Origin: Halomonas cupida
Lineage (GTDB): Bacteria > Pseudomonadota > Gammaproteobacteria > Pseudomonadales > Halomonadaceae
DNA: 64,000 nucleotides
Reading direction: 5' to 3'
NCBI RefSeq assembly: GCF_900142755.1
Contig: NZ_FRCA01000002.1
Span: forward strand, 268,591 to 332,590
Part shown: piece by piece, positions 52,202 through 60,721 of the stretch
Layout of the letters: every line of letters starts with the position of its first letter
Numbering within the stretch: position 1 is the stretch's first letter
Translations under genes and position numbers: made by a program
Notes under the pieces: model-generated
What the model saw: the letters and a program-made list of their open reading frames with translations, nothing else
Told to the model about the DNA's origin: nothing
Databases searched by the model: none

Positions 52202-53459
52202 TCCTACCTCCTGCCATGTGCGCTGGTATGCCCGGCATTACGGCATCCAGCATTCCCAACTGTGAAGCGGCTTGATACTGCAGCCGATAGAGTTCGACCT
52301 TCAGGTCCACGCTCTGACGAGCGGCCTCGAAACGTTCACGTTCGATACTGAGCAGATCCGCTACATCGCGAAGACCGGCATCGAACTGTTCGCGATAGGT
52401 GGCCGCCACACCCTCGGCACTACGTACCTGTTGCAGCAGCACATCCTGACGCATCATCAATACATCGCGCTGTTCCAGTAGCCCGCTGACAGTACGCTCC
52501 AGATCCATCAGGGTCGCCCGATGCGAGTACCTTGAAGCCTCTACCCGCTGTGTTGCCGCCTCGGCACGACGCCAGTTGGACAGACCCTGGATCGGCTCCA
52601 TGCGCACACGCAAGGCGATGACCTGATCGTCCTCGACCTGGCCACCGATTTCACGACGCAACAGAGAGCCTTCCAGATTCAATTGCGGCTTCAGCGCAGC
52701 ACGCGATTCATCCAACTGCGCCTCTGCAGCCACCACCCCGGCCTGGCTCCGGTTCAGAGCCGGTGCCTCGGCGATGGCGTCATCCAACACCTGGGGAGAT
52801 TCCAGTGTCTCCAGCAGGTCACTATGCGGCACGGGTTCCTGGGTCGTCAGCAGCTCGCGCTGCAACAACACCGACAGTTGCCGTTGTGCTTCACTCAGGC
52901 TACCTCGCTCGATGGATAGCTGCTCCCGAGCCCGGGCGAGATCGAGGCTGGCCCGCTCGCTTTCACTACGGTCGCTATAGCCACTGACATCTCGCTCCTG
53001 AGTCATCGCTGCCAGCTCATCCAGACGCTGAAGATATTCCTCCACTACGGCAACACGCCGTTGTGCAGCAATGACATCCAGATACAGCTCGATGATATCG
53101 AGTGCGACTTCGTCACTGGTGACCTTGAGAGCCGCGAGGCTCTCACGGTGCTCCGCCGACGCCGTGTCCACCTGAGCAGCGATACGCCCCCAGTCATACA
53201 ACACCTGGGTGGCGGTGACGTCGTAACCGATTTCACCGAATACTGCGTTCTCGGGACCGGCAGACATGCTCACAGAAGGCCAGTAACTGTCCCTGGCGAT
53301 ATCGACTTCCGTCGCCACGCTACGCGCCTCCGCTTCTGCTGACATCACCGAGGGGTTGATGGCCAGTCCTCGGCTCACTGCCTCGGACAACGTCATGGCC
53401 TGAATACTGCCAGGCGACATCGCCATGGCAGCAACCAGAATTCCCGACAGACCACTCAT
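52194..53459 (-). CDS. TolC-family outer membrane channel, copy 1
   Basis: 421 residues: a short signal peptide (ending SIQA) and two outer-membrane-efflux repeats, with the typical starts LSEAVSRGLAINPSVMSAEAEARS and LNRSQAGVVAAEAQLDESRAALKPQLNLEG. The long helices and the YDWGRIAAQVDTASAEHRES segment fit a TolC/LapE barrel-tunnel. It lies between adhesin 1 and the ABC gene, completing a full type I system in one operon. Copy 2 at 59343 differs by only about six residues. No clear ribosome site lies at the usual distance from this ATG; the frame stays open upstream. Confidence 0.92.
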   Translation of the reverse strand: MSGLSGILVAAMAMSPGSIQAMTLSEAVSRGLAINPSVMSAEAEARSVATEVDIARDSYWPSVSMSAGPENAVFGEIGYDVTATQVLYDWGRIAAQVDTASAEHRESLAALKVTSDEVALDIIELYLDVIAAQRRVAVVEEYLQRLDELAAMTQERDVSGYSDRSESERASLDLARAREQLSIERGSLSEAQRQLSVLLQRELLTTQEPVPHSDLLETLESPQVLDDAIAEAPALNRSQAGVVAAEAQLDESRAALKPQLNLEGSLLRREIGGQVEDDQVIALRVRMEPIQGLSNWRRAEAATQRVEASRYSHRATLMDLERTVSGLLEQRDVLMMRQDVLLQQVRSAEGVAATYREQFDAGLRDVADLLSIERERFEAARQSVDLKVELYRLQYQAASQLGMLDAVMPGIPAHMAGGRNE

Positions 53460-53513
53460 TCCCGACGGACAACTATCTCCCGACAGACAATTTCCTCGCT
53501 GAAGAACGGATGT

Positions 53514-53562
53514 CCGGAAGAGAGGCGCGATGCCGAAGCGCCTTCCACCACCTCTCTTCCGG
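53514..53562 (-). terminator. Hairpin between adhesin 1 and tolC copy 1
   Basis: CCGGAAGAGAGG (53514-53525) pairs perfectly with CCTCTCTTCCGG (53551-53562), with an inner GGCGC/GCGCC stem. It may reduce read-through so that adhesin is made in excess over its export channel. The same structure is at 60663-60711. Confidence 0.6.
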
Positions 53563-53572
53563 TTTCTTCCGA

Positions 53573-56500
53573 TCAGGCCACCTCCACGTTGACAGTTTCG
53601 TCGACCAGCAAGGTCGTGCTGCCAAGGTCGTATTCCGCATAAACGGAACCATCGATGTCCTGCTGATTGCCGGTCGCCGTAGCTCCCGAGACATTCAGGG
53701 TGTCCGACTCGTCACCCGCGATCTGCAGGATATTGTCGGTATCGGTCAGTTCGATCACAGATTCCTCGTTTAAAGTCAGGGTTGAACCAGCATCACCATC
53801 CACCAGGTCGATGCGCTCCAGGTTTTGCATGTCGCCCTGAACCAGAGTGGCATCCAGATCGAAGCCACCGTCCAGTTCAAGGGTATCGAAGCCATCGCCA
53901 CCGTCGACCATGACAAAGCCGTCATCGCCGATCTGCAAGGTGTCATCGCCAGCCCCGCCGCGCAGGATGTCATTACCTCCACCGCCAATCAGGATGTCGT
54001 TGCCCTCATAGCCATACAGGCGGTCATGGCCTCCATCACCGGTCAGGGTATCGTCGCCAGTGGTGCCCTCCTGGATGTAGTCGGGCATGCTCTGCAGGCT
54101 AAGTAGCGTCAAACCTACCAGGCTACCGGAGTCCGCGCTGTCCGTGGCGTCTCGGCTATCGGTCACCTCGACTTCGGTCCCACCCAGCAGGGAAAGGTCC
54201 AGCGTACTGTTGGCGTAGTGCACGGTGGCCAGGAACTCGTTGATGGCCAGGTTATCGATATCGCCACCACCAGCATCGGTGATGGTCAACCAGTAGCTGG
54301 GGCCGAGCACATTAAGTATCCCCGAATCGGAATCCGGAACCACGGATAACCCCAGTTCATCCGCAAGAGCGGTTGAGTAGTCAAGGCCGATGGCGCCGAG
54401 AGTCACGCCAATCAAGGCACTGTTGGTGACCACCACCTCACGTAGATCACCATCCTGATCGTAGGCCGCCAGGTCCTGGTCACTCAGATCAAGCAAGCCC
54501 AACGCATCAAGCCCAACAAGCCCCAGCAAGCTGGTGTCCGTCGAGAATGCCTGAGGGTCATCATCGACCGCATTGAGCGTGGAAGTATCCGTCACCGTAC
54601 CGGTATTGCCTGTGGCATCAGTCACCGTCATGGTGACGACAAGCCCACCATCGGTCAGGCTACTCAGATCCTGACCTTCCACCGTTACCTCACCGGTATC
54701 CGGATCCAGCGTGATATCCGCCGCATCAACGACGATATCTGCCGTGGCATCGTCGCTATCACTGATCACAATGCTATCGACGGTGCTGTCTACTTCCACC
54801 TGGCCGCTCAACGCAACACTGGTGACCTCGGCGTCATCGACGACACCGTCACCATCCAGGAAGGCAATACTGTTGAGGCCATCCCCGGTCTCGGGCGGAG
54901 TGACATCGACTACCACGACGCCAGGCACCGAGCGGCTATTACCGGCGGTATCCGTCGCAGTGACGGTAATATCGTTGTCGCCTTCCGCCAGTGCCGGGAA
55001 GCTATCGTCCGCCAGGCTCCAGGTCCCGTCACCGTTGTTGATGGCGTCGTAGTCGGTGCCATCCACTGTGACCGTAATCGTCGCATCCGGGTCATCCACC
55101 GTGCCGCTCAAGGCCGGTGTGGTGTCGTTGGTGGTCAACGGATCCAGCGCCACCGTCGGTGCGGTCGCATCCAGCGTGGTGGTGTCGGTGATGGTGCCGG
55201 TATTGCTGGCCGCATCCTCGACCTCGGCCGTCACAGTGAGCTCGCCGTCGGCCAGACCGCTCAGGTCCTGGCCAGCGACTGTCACCACGCCCGCGGCATC
55301 GATACTGATATCCGCCGGATCCACGGTGATCTCGTTGGTGCCGTCACTGATGACCAGGTTGGTGATGGTATTGCCAGGCTCCACTTGGCCGCTCAGCGTC
55401 ACACTGGCTGCCTCGTCGGCGCTCAACAGCTCATCGCCGCCATCATCAAAGGCAATACTGTTGAGACCATCGCCATCGGAGGGACCGGTGGTATCCACGG
55501 TCACTGTTTCATCCACGACCGTTTCATTACCCGCCGCATCGGTGGCCGTCACGGTGACGGTGCTGTCGCCTTCCGGCAGCTCTGCTAGGGTGCCGTCAGG
55601 CAGGCTCCAGGTACCGTCGCCGTTGTTGGTGGCGTCGTACTCCGTGCCATCCACGGTGACCGTGATGGTCGCGTCCGGATCATCCACCGTACCGCTCAGG
55701 GCTGGCGTAGTGTCGTTGGTAGTCAACGGATCCAGAGTTACATCCGGAGCAGTAATATCGATGGTCAGCTCGAAAGCACTGCTTTCGACGCTGACATTCC
55801 CCACAGCATCCGTTGCCGCCGCAGTAAAGCTATAGTCACCTTCAGCCAGAGCATCCGGGGTGAGGCTCCAGTTTCCGACGGCATCGGCAGTCGCTATGCC
55901 GATCGATAAGCCATCCTGAAATACCTCCACGATACTGCCGGCTTCGGCCGTACCCATCAATGTCGGTTGCTGATCGTCGGTACTCTCGCCACTGCTCAAT
56001 TCCCCCGTTTCCGGACCGACATCATCAACCGCAGAAATCAGTGGTGCAGAAGGCGGAGTTGTATCAGCGAGATCGACATCGGTCGTGACACTCGCAGGAT
56101 CGCTGGTATTACCAGCCTCATCGGATGCAGTGACGGACACCTCTGTAGCATCGGGTAGTGCCGGATCAAACAGAACGCTCCAGTTACCCGCAGCATCGGC
56201 GACAACGGTGCTATCTATGCTGCCGTCGTTATCGACATCAATATTGATCGTAGTGCCCGCTTCCGCCGAGCCGGACAGCACAGTTCCATCACTGGCATCG
56301 ACCACTGGCACTGCAGGTGCCGTGGAGTCCACCTCCACCGCTCCAAGCTCTCCTGGTTCACTGGTATTACCGGCTTCATCGGTCTGGCGAGCCTGGACGT
56401 CACCCTCGGCGTACACACCCTCTGGCAAGACAAAGCTATCCCCGGCTCCCGGCTCCCAGGTCGTGCCACCATCAACCGAGAACTCCCAACTTGCTTCAGG

Positions 56501-58774
56501 CTCTATGCCAGTCACCGCGACGTTTCCATCACTGGTAATACCATCTCCATCCACATTGGTATCGTTGCTCAGCTCAATCAGTGGCGCAGCAGGAGCAGTC
56601 GCATCCAGCGTGGTGGTATCGGTGATGGTGCCGGTGTTGCCGGCCGCATCCGTGACCTCGGCAGTGACGGTGATCTCGCCGTCCACCAGGCCGCTCAGGT
56701 CCTGGCTGGCCACCGTTACCACGCCCGCGGCATCGATGCTGATATCCGCCGGATCCACGGTGATCTCGTCGGTGCCGTCACTGATGACCAGACTGGTGAT
56801 GGCATTGCCGGGCTCCAGTTGGCCACTCAGCGTCACGCTGCCTGCCTCATCGGTACTCAGCAGCTCGTCGCCCCCATCATCAAAGGCAATGCTGTTGAGG
56901 CCGTCGCCATCGGAGGGACCAGTGGTGTCGATAGTAACTGTCTCATCCACCGAGACCTCATTACCCGCCGCATCGGTGGCCGTCACGGTAACGGTGCTGT
57001 CGCCTTCCGGCAGCGCCGCCAAGGTGTCGTCGGCTAGACTCCAGGTACCGTCGCCGTTGTTGGTGGCATCGTAGTCGGTGCCATCCACGGTGATCGTGAT
57101 GGTCGCGTCCGGATCATCCACCGTGCCGCTCAGGGCCGGTGTGGTGTCGTTGGTGGTCAGCGGATCCAGCGCCACATCAGGCGCGGTCGCATCCAGCGTG
57201 GTGGTGTCGGTGATGGTACCGGTGTTGCCGGCCGCATCCTCGACTTCGGCCGTCACAGTGAGCTCGCCGTCGTCCAGGCTACTCAAATCCTGGCCGACAA
57301 CCGTTACCACGCCCGCGGCATCGATACTGATATCCGCCGCCGCGACAATAACCTCGTTGGTGCCGTCACTGATGACCAGACTGGTGATGGTATTGCCGGG
57401 CTCCAGTTGGCCGCTCAGCGTCACGCTAGCCGCCTCGTCGGCACTCAACAGCTCGTCGCCACCATCATCGAAACCGATGCTGTTGAGGCCATCGCCATCG
57501 GAGGGACCGGTGGTATCCACGGTCACTGTCTCATCCACGACCGTTTCATTGCCCGCCGCATCGGTGGCTGTCACGGTGACGGTGCTGTCGCCTTCCGGCA
57601 GCTCCGCCAGGGTGTCGTCAGGCAGACTCCAGGTACCGTCGCCGTTGTTGGTGGCATCGTACTCCGTGCCATCCACGGTGACCGTGATGGTGGCGTCCGG
57701 ATCATCCACCGTGCCGCTCAAGGCCGGTGTGGTGTCGTTGGTAATCAGAGGGTCCAGAGTTACATCCGGGGCGGTGGTATCGGGAGCAACAACATTGGTC
57801 GGCTCGGATTCGTTGCCCGCCGCATCCGTCTGGGTGACGTCCAGTGCTTCACCATCGGTCTGCGGTTCATCCAACTCGACGACGAACTGGCCATCATCAT
57901 CAACCGTGCCTTCACCGATCACCACGCCATCCGGGTCGGTCACGGTTACAGTTGCGCCCGGCTCACCATCACCGCTAACGGTGGTGCCATCGTCACTTAC
58001 CACGACATTGGCGGGGGCATCCGGGGTGGTGGTATCCGGAGCTACCACATTGGTCGGCTCGGACTCATTGCCCGCCGCATCCGTCTGGGTGACGTCCAGC
58101 GCTTCACCATCGGTCTGCGGTTCATCCAACTCGACGACGAACTGACCATCATCATCAACCGTGCCTTCACCGATCACCACGCCATCCGGGTCGGTGACCG
58201 TCACGGTGGCGCCCGGCTCACCATCCCCGCTGACGGTGGTGCCATCATCACTTACCGCGACATTGGCGGGAGCATCCGGGGCGGTGGTATCTGCATCGCT
58301 TCCACCACCGCTACTGCCACCTCCACCCGCGGAGGCGACAGCCGCGATGGTGCCAGCAGCTCCGAGGGCCCCCAGGATTGCCCACCCAGCTACACCATCA
58401 TCAGATGATGGCTCTGCAGCAGTCACCATGGCGAAGTCAGCCATCTCTCCCTGAGGGATATAGCTCGCCACAGCAACGCTTCCATCCGCTGCCGCCGGGC
58501 CCAGTTGAGCCCAGACTATTTCCCCGCTTTCATCCACCAGGTAGAGCTGGCTGGTTCCAGAGCCACTATCTACATAAAAGTCGAGGATCTTGATGGACTG
58601 GCCGTCCACAGTCTCGATGACAAGATCGGAACCGTCTCTGGTTAGCTGTTGAATATTGGCTGGAGCAAGGTCCAGCAGAACTTTCGAAGGCTCTTGAACA
58701 GCCACATCTCCAACTAAAGTCCAGGAAGCTGCTTCTTCAAACCCTGCATTAAGCGGCGTGGTCTTGATATTCAT
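53573..58774 (-). CDS. Giant type I-secreted adhesin with bacterial Ig-like repeats, copy 1
   Basis: 1733 residues, very acidic. The N-terminus (about 1-160) resembles the BapA prefix domain (SKVLLDLAPANIQQLTRDGSDLVIETVDG) and ends in a hydrophobic and Gly/Ser-rich linker. Residues 162-331 are two copies of an 85-residue Ig-like unit, the two joined DNA copies lying at 57782-58291. Longer units of about 195 residues, each with TNDTTPALSGTVDDPDATIT, occur four times, mixed with other Ig-like domains. Near the C-terminus come RTX calcium repeats (GGGGNDILRGGAGDDTL) and a type I secretion signal region. No dialanine LapG-type cleavage site is obvious. AAGGA precedes the ATG. It probably mediates attachment or biofilm cohesion. 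Confidence 0.93.
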   Translation of the reverse strand: MNIKTTPLNAGFEEAASWTLVGDVAVQEPSKVLLDLAPANIQQLTRDGSDLVIETVDGQSIKILDFYVDSGSGTSQLYLVDESGEIVWAQLGPAAADGSVAVASYIPQGEMADFAMVTAAEPSSDDGVAGWAILGALGAAGTIAAVASAGGGGSSGGGSDADTTAPDAPANVAVSDDGTTVSGDGEPGATVTVTDPDGVVIGEGTVDDDGQFVVELDEPQTDGEALDVTQTDAAGNESEPTNVVAPDTTTPDAPANVVVSDDGTTVSGDGEPGATVTVTDPDGVVIGEGTVDDDGQFVVELDEPQTDGEALDVTQTDAAGNESEPTNVVAPDTTAPDVTLDPLITNDTTPALSGTVDDPDATITVTVDGTEYDATNNGDGTWSLPDDTLAELPEGDSTVTVTATDAAGNETVVDETVTVDTTGPSDGDGLNSIGFDDGGDELLSADEAASVTLSGQLEPGNTITSLVISDGTNEVIVAAADISIDAAGVVTVVGQDLSSLDDGELTVTAEVEDAAGNTGTITDTTTLDATAPDVALDPLTTNDTTPALSGTVDDPDATITITVDGTDYDATNNGDGTWSLADDTLAALPEGDSTVTVTATDAAGNEVSVDETVTIDTTGPSDGDGLNSIAFDDGGDELLSTDEAGSVTLSGQLEPGNAITSLVISDGTDEITVDPADISIDAAGVVTVASQDLSGLVDGEITVTAEVTDAAGNTGTITDTTTLDATAPAAPLIELSNDTNVDGDGITSDGNVAVTGIEPEASWEFSVDGGTTWEPGAGDSFVLPEGVYAEGDVQARQTDEAGNTSEPGELGAVEVDSTAPAVPVVDASDGTVLSGSAEAGTTINIDVDNDGSIDSTVVADAAGNWSVLFDPALPDATEVSVTASDEAGNTSDPASVTTDVDLADTTPPSAPLISAVDDVGPETGELSSGESTDDQQPTLMGTAEAGSIVEVFQDGLSIGIATADAVGNWSLTPDALAEGDYSFTAAATDAVGNVSVESSAFELTIDITAPDVTLDPLTTNDTTPALSGTVDDPDATITVTVDGTEYDATNNGDGTWSLPDGTLAELPEGDSTVTVTATDAAGNETVVDETVTVDTTGPSDGDGLNSIAFDDGGDELLSADEAASVTLSGQVEPGNTITNLVISDGTNEITVDPADISIDAAGVVTVAGQDLSGLADGELTVTAEVEDAASNTGTITDTTTLDATAPTVALDPLTTNDTTPALSGTVDDPDATITVTVDGTDYDAINNGDGTWSLADDSFPALAEGDNDITVTATDTAGNSRSVPGVVVVDVTPPETGDGLNSIAFLDGDGVVDDAEVTSVALSGQVEVDSTVDSIVISDSDDATADIVVDAADITLDPDTGEVTVEGQDLSSLTDGGLVVTMTVTDATGNTGTVTDTSTLNAVDDDPQAFSTDTSLLGLVGLDALGLLDLSDQDLAAYDQDGDLREVVVTNSALIGVTLGAIGLDYSTALADELGLSVVPDSDSGILNVLGPSYWLTITDAGGGDIDNLAINEFLATVHYANSTLDLSLLGGTEVEVTDSRDATDSADSGSLVGLTLLSLQSMPDYIQEGTTGDDTLTGDGGHDRLYGYEGNDILIGGGGNDILRGGAGDDTLQIGDDGFVMVDGGDGFDTLELDGGFDLDATLVQGDMQNLERIDLVDGDAGSTLTLNEESVIELTDTDNILQIAGDESDTLNVSGATATGNQQDIDGSVYAEYDLGSTTLLVDETVNVEVA
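57782..58291 (-). repeat. Two tandem 255-bp coding repeats in adhesin 1
   Basis: Units 58037-58291 and 57782-58036 encode 85-residue Ig-like domains that differ at only a few residues (for example NVAVSDD against NVVVSDD). DNA identity is very high, so copy number may vary by recombination. Confidence 0.85.
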
Positions 58775-59335
58775 TCATCGAATCCTTTTGTAGTTATTTT
58801 CTACTCATTTCAATAGCCTGGATGTAGAAAATGGATTTCTATACGACTCTGAATACACTTAAGCACCAGCTTATGCAGTTAATTACAATAACGCCAGTAT
58901 TAATGAAGAAATAACAAATAAAACAATAAAACAAACATATGGAATCCAAAAAAACACACTTGGTTACAGAAAAACAAAGAGCAATAGCCTATATCGCGAC
59001 TTTCTATTCACAGTCATTCAAACAAAAAAACAGCAGCACAACACTCTCCATAAAAACAACGCCTTACATCAGAACTGCACCACTTACAGCATATATCCCT
59101 CTCTCGACAAAGCCATAGGCATAGAGATATGTGGTCCACTCAAAACTCTTTTACATATAGTAAAGAAACCGAACATCCAGACGCATAAAACATCGGATAC
59201 CGCTGAGTTCTCGGCTTTTCTGTCTCCTGAGATTATCTAACGCCCTGCCCTTGATGACTGTCTGTCTCGATATCACTCTGCCATTCCACGGCATCAAGGC
59301 CCAAGTCACATACCTCCTCAAACCTGACGTCCTGT
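58775..59335. other. AT-rich intergenic region upstream of adhesin 1
   Basis: About 560 bp between tolC copy 2 and the adhesin 1 start. The first 350 bp are strongly AT-rich with A tracts (around 58880-59080), unlike the rest of the window. It must hold the adhesin promoter, and such AT content often marks H-NS-type silencing. I see no gene here. Confidence 0.6.
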
Positions 59336-59350
59336 TCATGGCCTATTCAT
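59336..59350 (-). pseudogene. Vestige of the ABC transporter gene start after tolC copy 2
   Basis: In copy 1 the tolC stop overlaps the ABC start (ATG AAT AGA ...). Behind tolC copy 2 the same start with its ribosome site persists, but reads ATG AAT AGG CCA TGA, ending after four codons. Sequence similarity to the ABC gene stops within these bases, which marks the edge of the duplicated segment. Confidence 0.7.
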
Positions 59351-60608
59351 TCCTGTCTCCTGCCATGTGTGCTGGTATGCCCGGCATTACGGCATCCAGC
59401 ATTCCCAACTGTGAAGCGGCTTGATACTGCAGCCGATAGAGTTCGACCTTCAGGTCCACGCTCTGGCGAGCTGCCTCGAAACGTTCACGTTCGATACTGA
59501 GCAGATCCGCTACATCGCGAAGACCGGCATCGAACTGTTCGCGATAGGTGGCCGCCACACCCTCGGCGCTGCGCACCTGCTGCTGCAGCACATCCTGACG
59601 CATCATCAATACATCGCGCTGTTCCAGCAGGCCGCTGACAGTACGCTCCAGATCCATCAAGGTCGCTCTATGGGTGTATTTTGAAGCCTCGACTCGCTGT
59701 GTTGCCGCCTCGGCACGACGCCAGTTGGACAGGCCCTGGATCGGTTCCATACGCACACGCAAGGCGATGACCTGGTCATCTTCGACCTGGCCACCGATTT
59801 CACGGCGCAACAGAGAGCCTTCCAGATTCAATTGCGGCTTCAGCGCAGCACGCGATTCATCCAACTGCGCCTCTGCAGCCACCACGCCGGCCTGACTCCG
59901 GTTCAGAGCCGGTGCCTCGGCAATGGCATCGTCCAGCACCTGGGGAGATTCCAGTGTCTCCAGCAGGTCACTATGCGGCACGGGTTCCTGAGTCGTCAGC
60001 AATTCGCGCTGCAACAACACCGACAGCTGTCGTTGTGCTTCACTCAGGCTGCCTCGCTCGATAGATAGCTGCTCCCGAGCCCGGGCCAGATCGAGGCTGG
60101 CCCGCTCGCTTTCACTACGGTCGCTATAGCCACTGACATCTCGCTCCTGAGTCATCGCCGCCAGCTCATCCAGACGCTGAAGATATTCCTCCACTACGGC
60201 AACACGCCGTTGCGCAGCGATGACATCCAGATACAGCTCGATGATATCGAGTGCGACTTCGTCACTGGTGACCTTGAGAGCAGCAAGGCTCTCACGGTGC
60301 TCCGCCGATGCCGTGTCCACCTGAGCAGCGATGCGCCCCCAGTCATACAACACCTGGGTGGCGGTGACGTCGTAACCGATTTCACCGAATACCTCGTTCT
60401 CGGGACCAGCAGACATGCTGACGGACGGCCAATAGCTGTCCCTGGCGATATCAACTTCCGTCGCCACGCTACGTGCCTCCGCCTCTGCTGACATCACTGC
60501 AGGGTTGATGGCCAGCCCGCGGCTCACTGCCTCGGACAACGTCATGGCCTGAATGCTGCCAGGCGACATCGCCATGGCAGCAACCAGAATTCCCGACAGA
60601 CCACTCAT
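59343..60608 (-). CDS. TolC-family outer membrane channel, copy 2
   Basis: 421 residues, nearly identical to copy 1; the differences I count are Ser/Ala (INPAVM), Ala/Glu (PENEVF), Arg/Lys and Ser/Thr (EASKYTHRA), Leu/Gln (DVLQQQ) and Gly/Asp near the end (MAGDRNE). It follows adhesin 2 but is not followed by its own ABC or HlyD genes, so it must work with the single ABC-HlyD pair downstream, or be redundant. Function as for copy 1. Confidence 0.92.
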   Translation of the reverse strand: MSGLSGILVAAMAMSPGSIQAMTLSEAVSRGLAINPAVMSAEAEARSVATEVDIARDSYWPSVSMSAGPENEVFGEIGYDVTATQVLYDWGRIAAQVDTASAEHRESLAALKVTSDEVALDIIELYLDVIAAQRRVAVVEEYLQRLDELAAMTQERDVSGYSDRSESERASLDLARAREQLSIERGSLSEAQRQLSVLLQRELLTTQEPVPHSDLLETLESPQVLDDAIAEAPALNRSQAGVVAAEAQLDESRAALKPQLNLEGSLLRREIGGQVEDDQVIALRVRMEPIQGLSNWRRAEAATQRVEASKYTHRATLMDLERTVSGLLEQRDVLMMRQDVLQQQVRSAEGVAATYREQFDAGLRDVADLLSIERERFEAARQSVDLKVELYRLQYQAASQLGMLDAVMPGIPAHMAGDRNE

Positions 60609-60662
60609 TCCCGACGGACAGCTATTTCCCGACAGACGATTTCCTCGCTGAAGAACGGCTGT

Positions 60663-60711
60663 CCGGAAGAGAGGCGCTATGCCGAAGCGCCTTCCACCAC
60701 CTCTCTTCCGG
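60663..60711 (-). terminator. Hairpin between adhesin 2 and tolC copy 2
   Basis: CCGGAAGAGAGG (60663-60674) pairs with CCTCTCTTCCGG (60700-60711), identical in stem to the hairpin at 53514-53562, so it was duplicated with the module. Confidence 0.6.
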
Positions 60712-60721
60712 TTTCTTCCGA

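Noticed and set aside
57078..58145. Long plus-strand frames opposite the adhesin genes (355 and 333 codons, for example)
   Set aside because: They are shadows produced by the repetitive, GC-biased coding sequence on the minus strand and read as low-complexity Ser/Val/Thr repeats or repeated nonsense.
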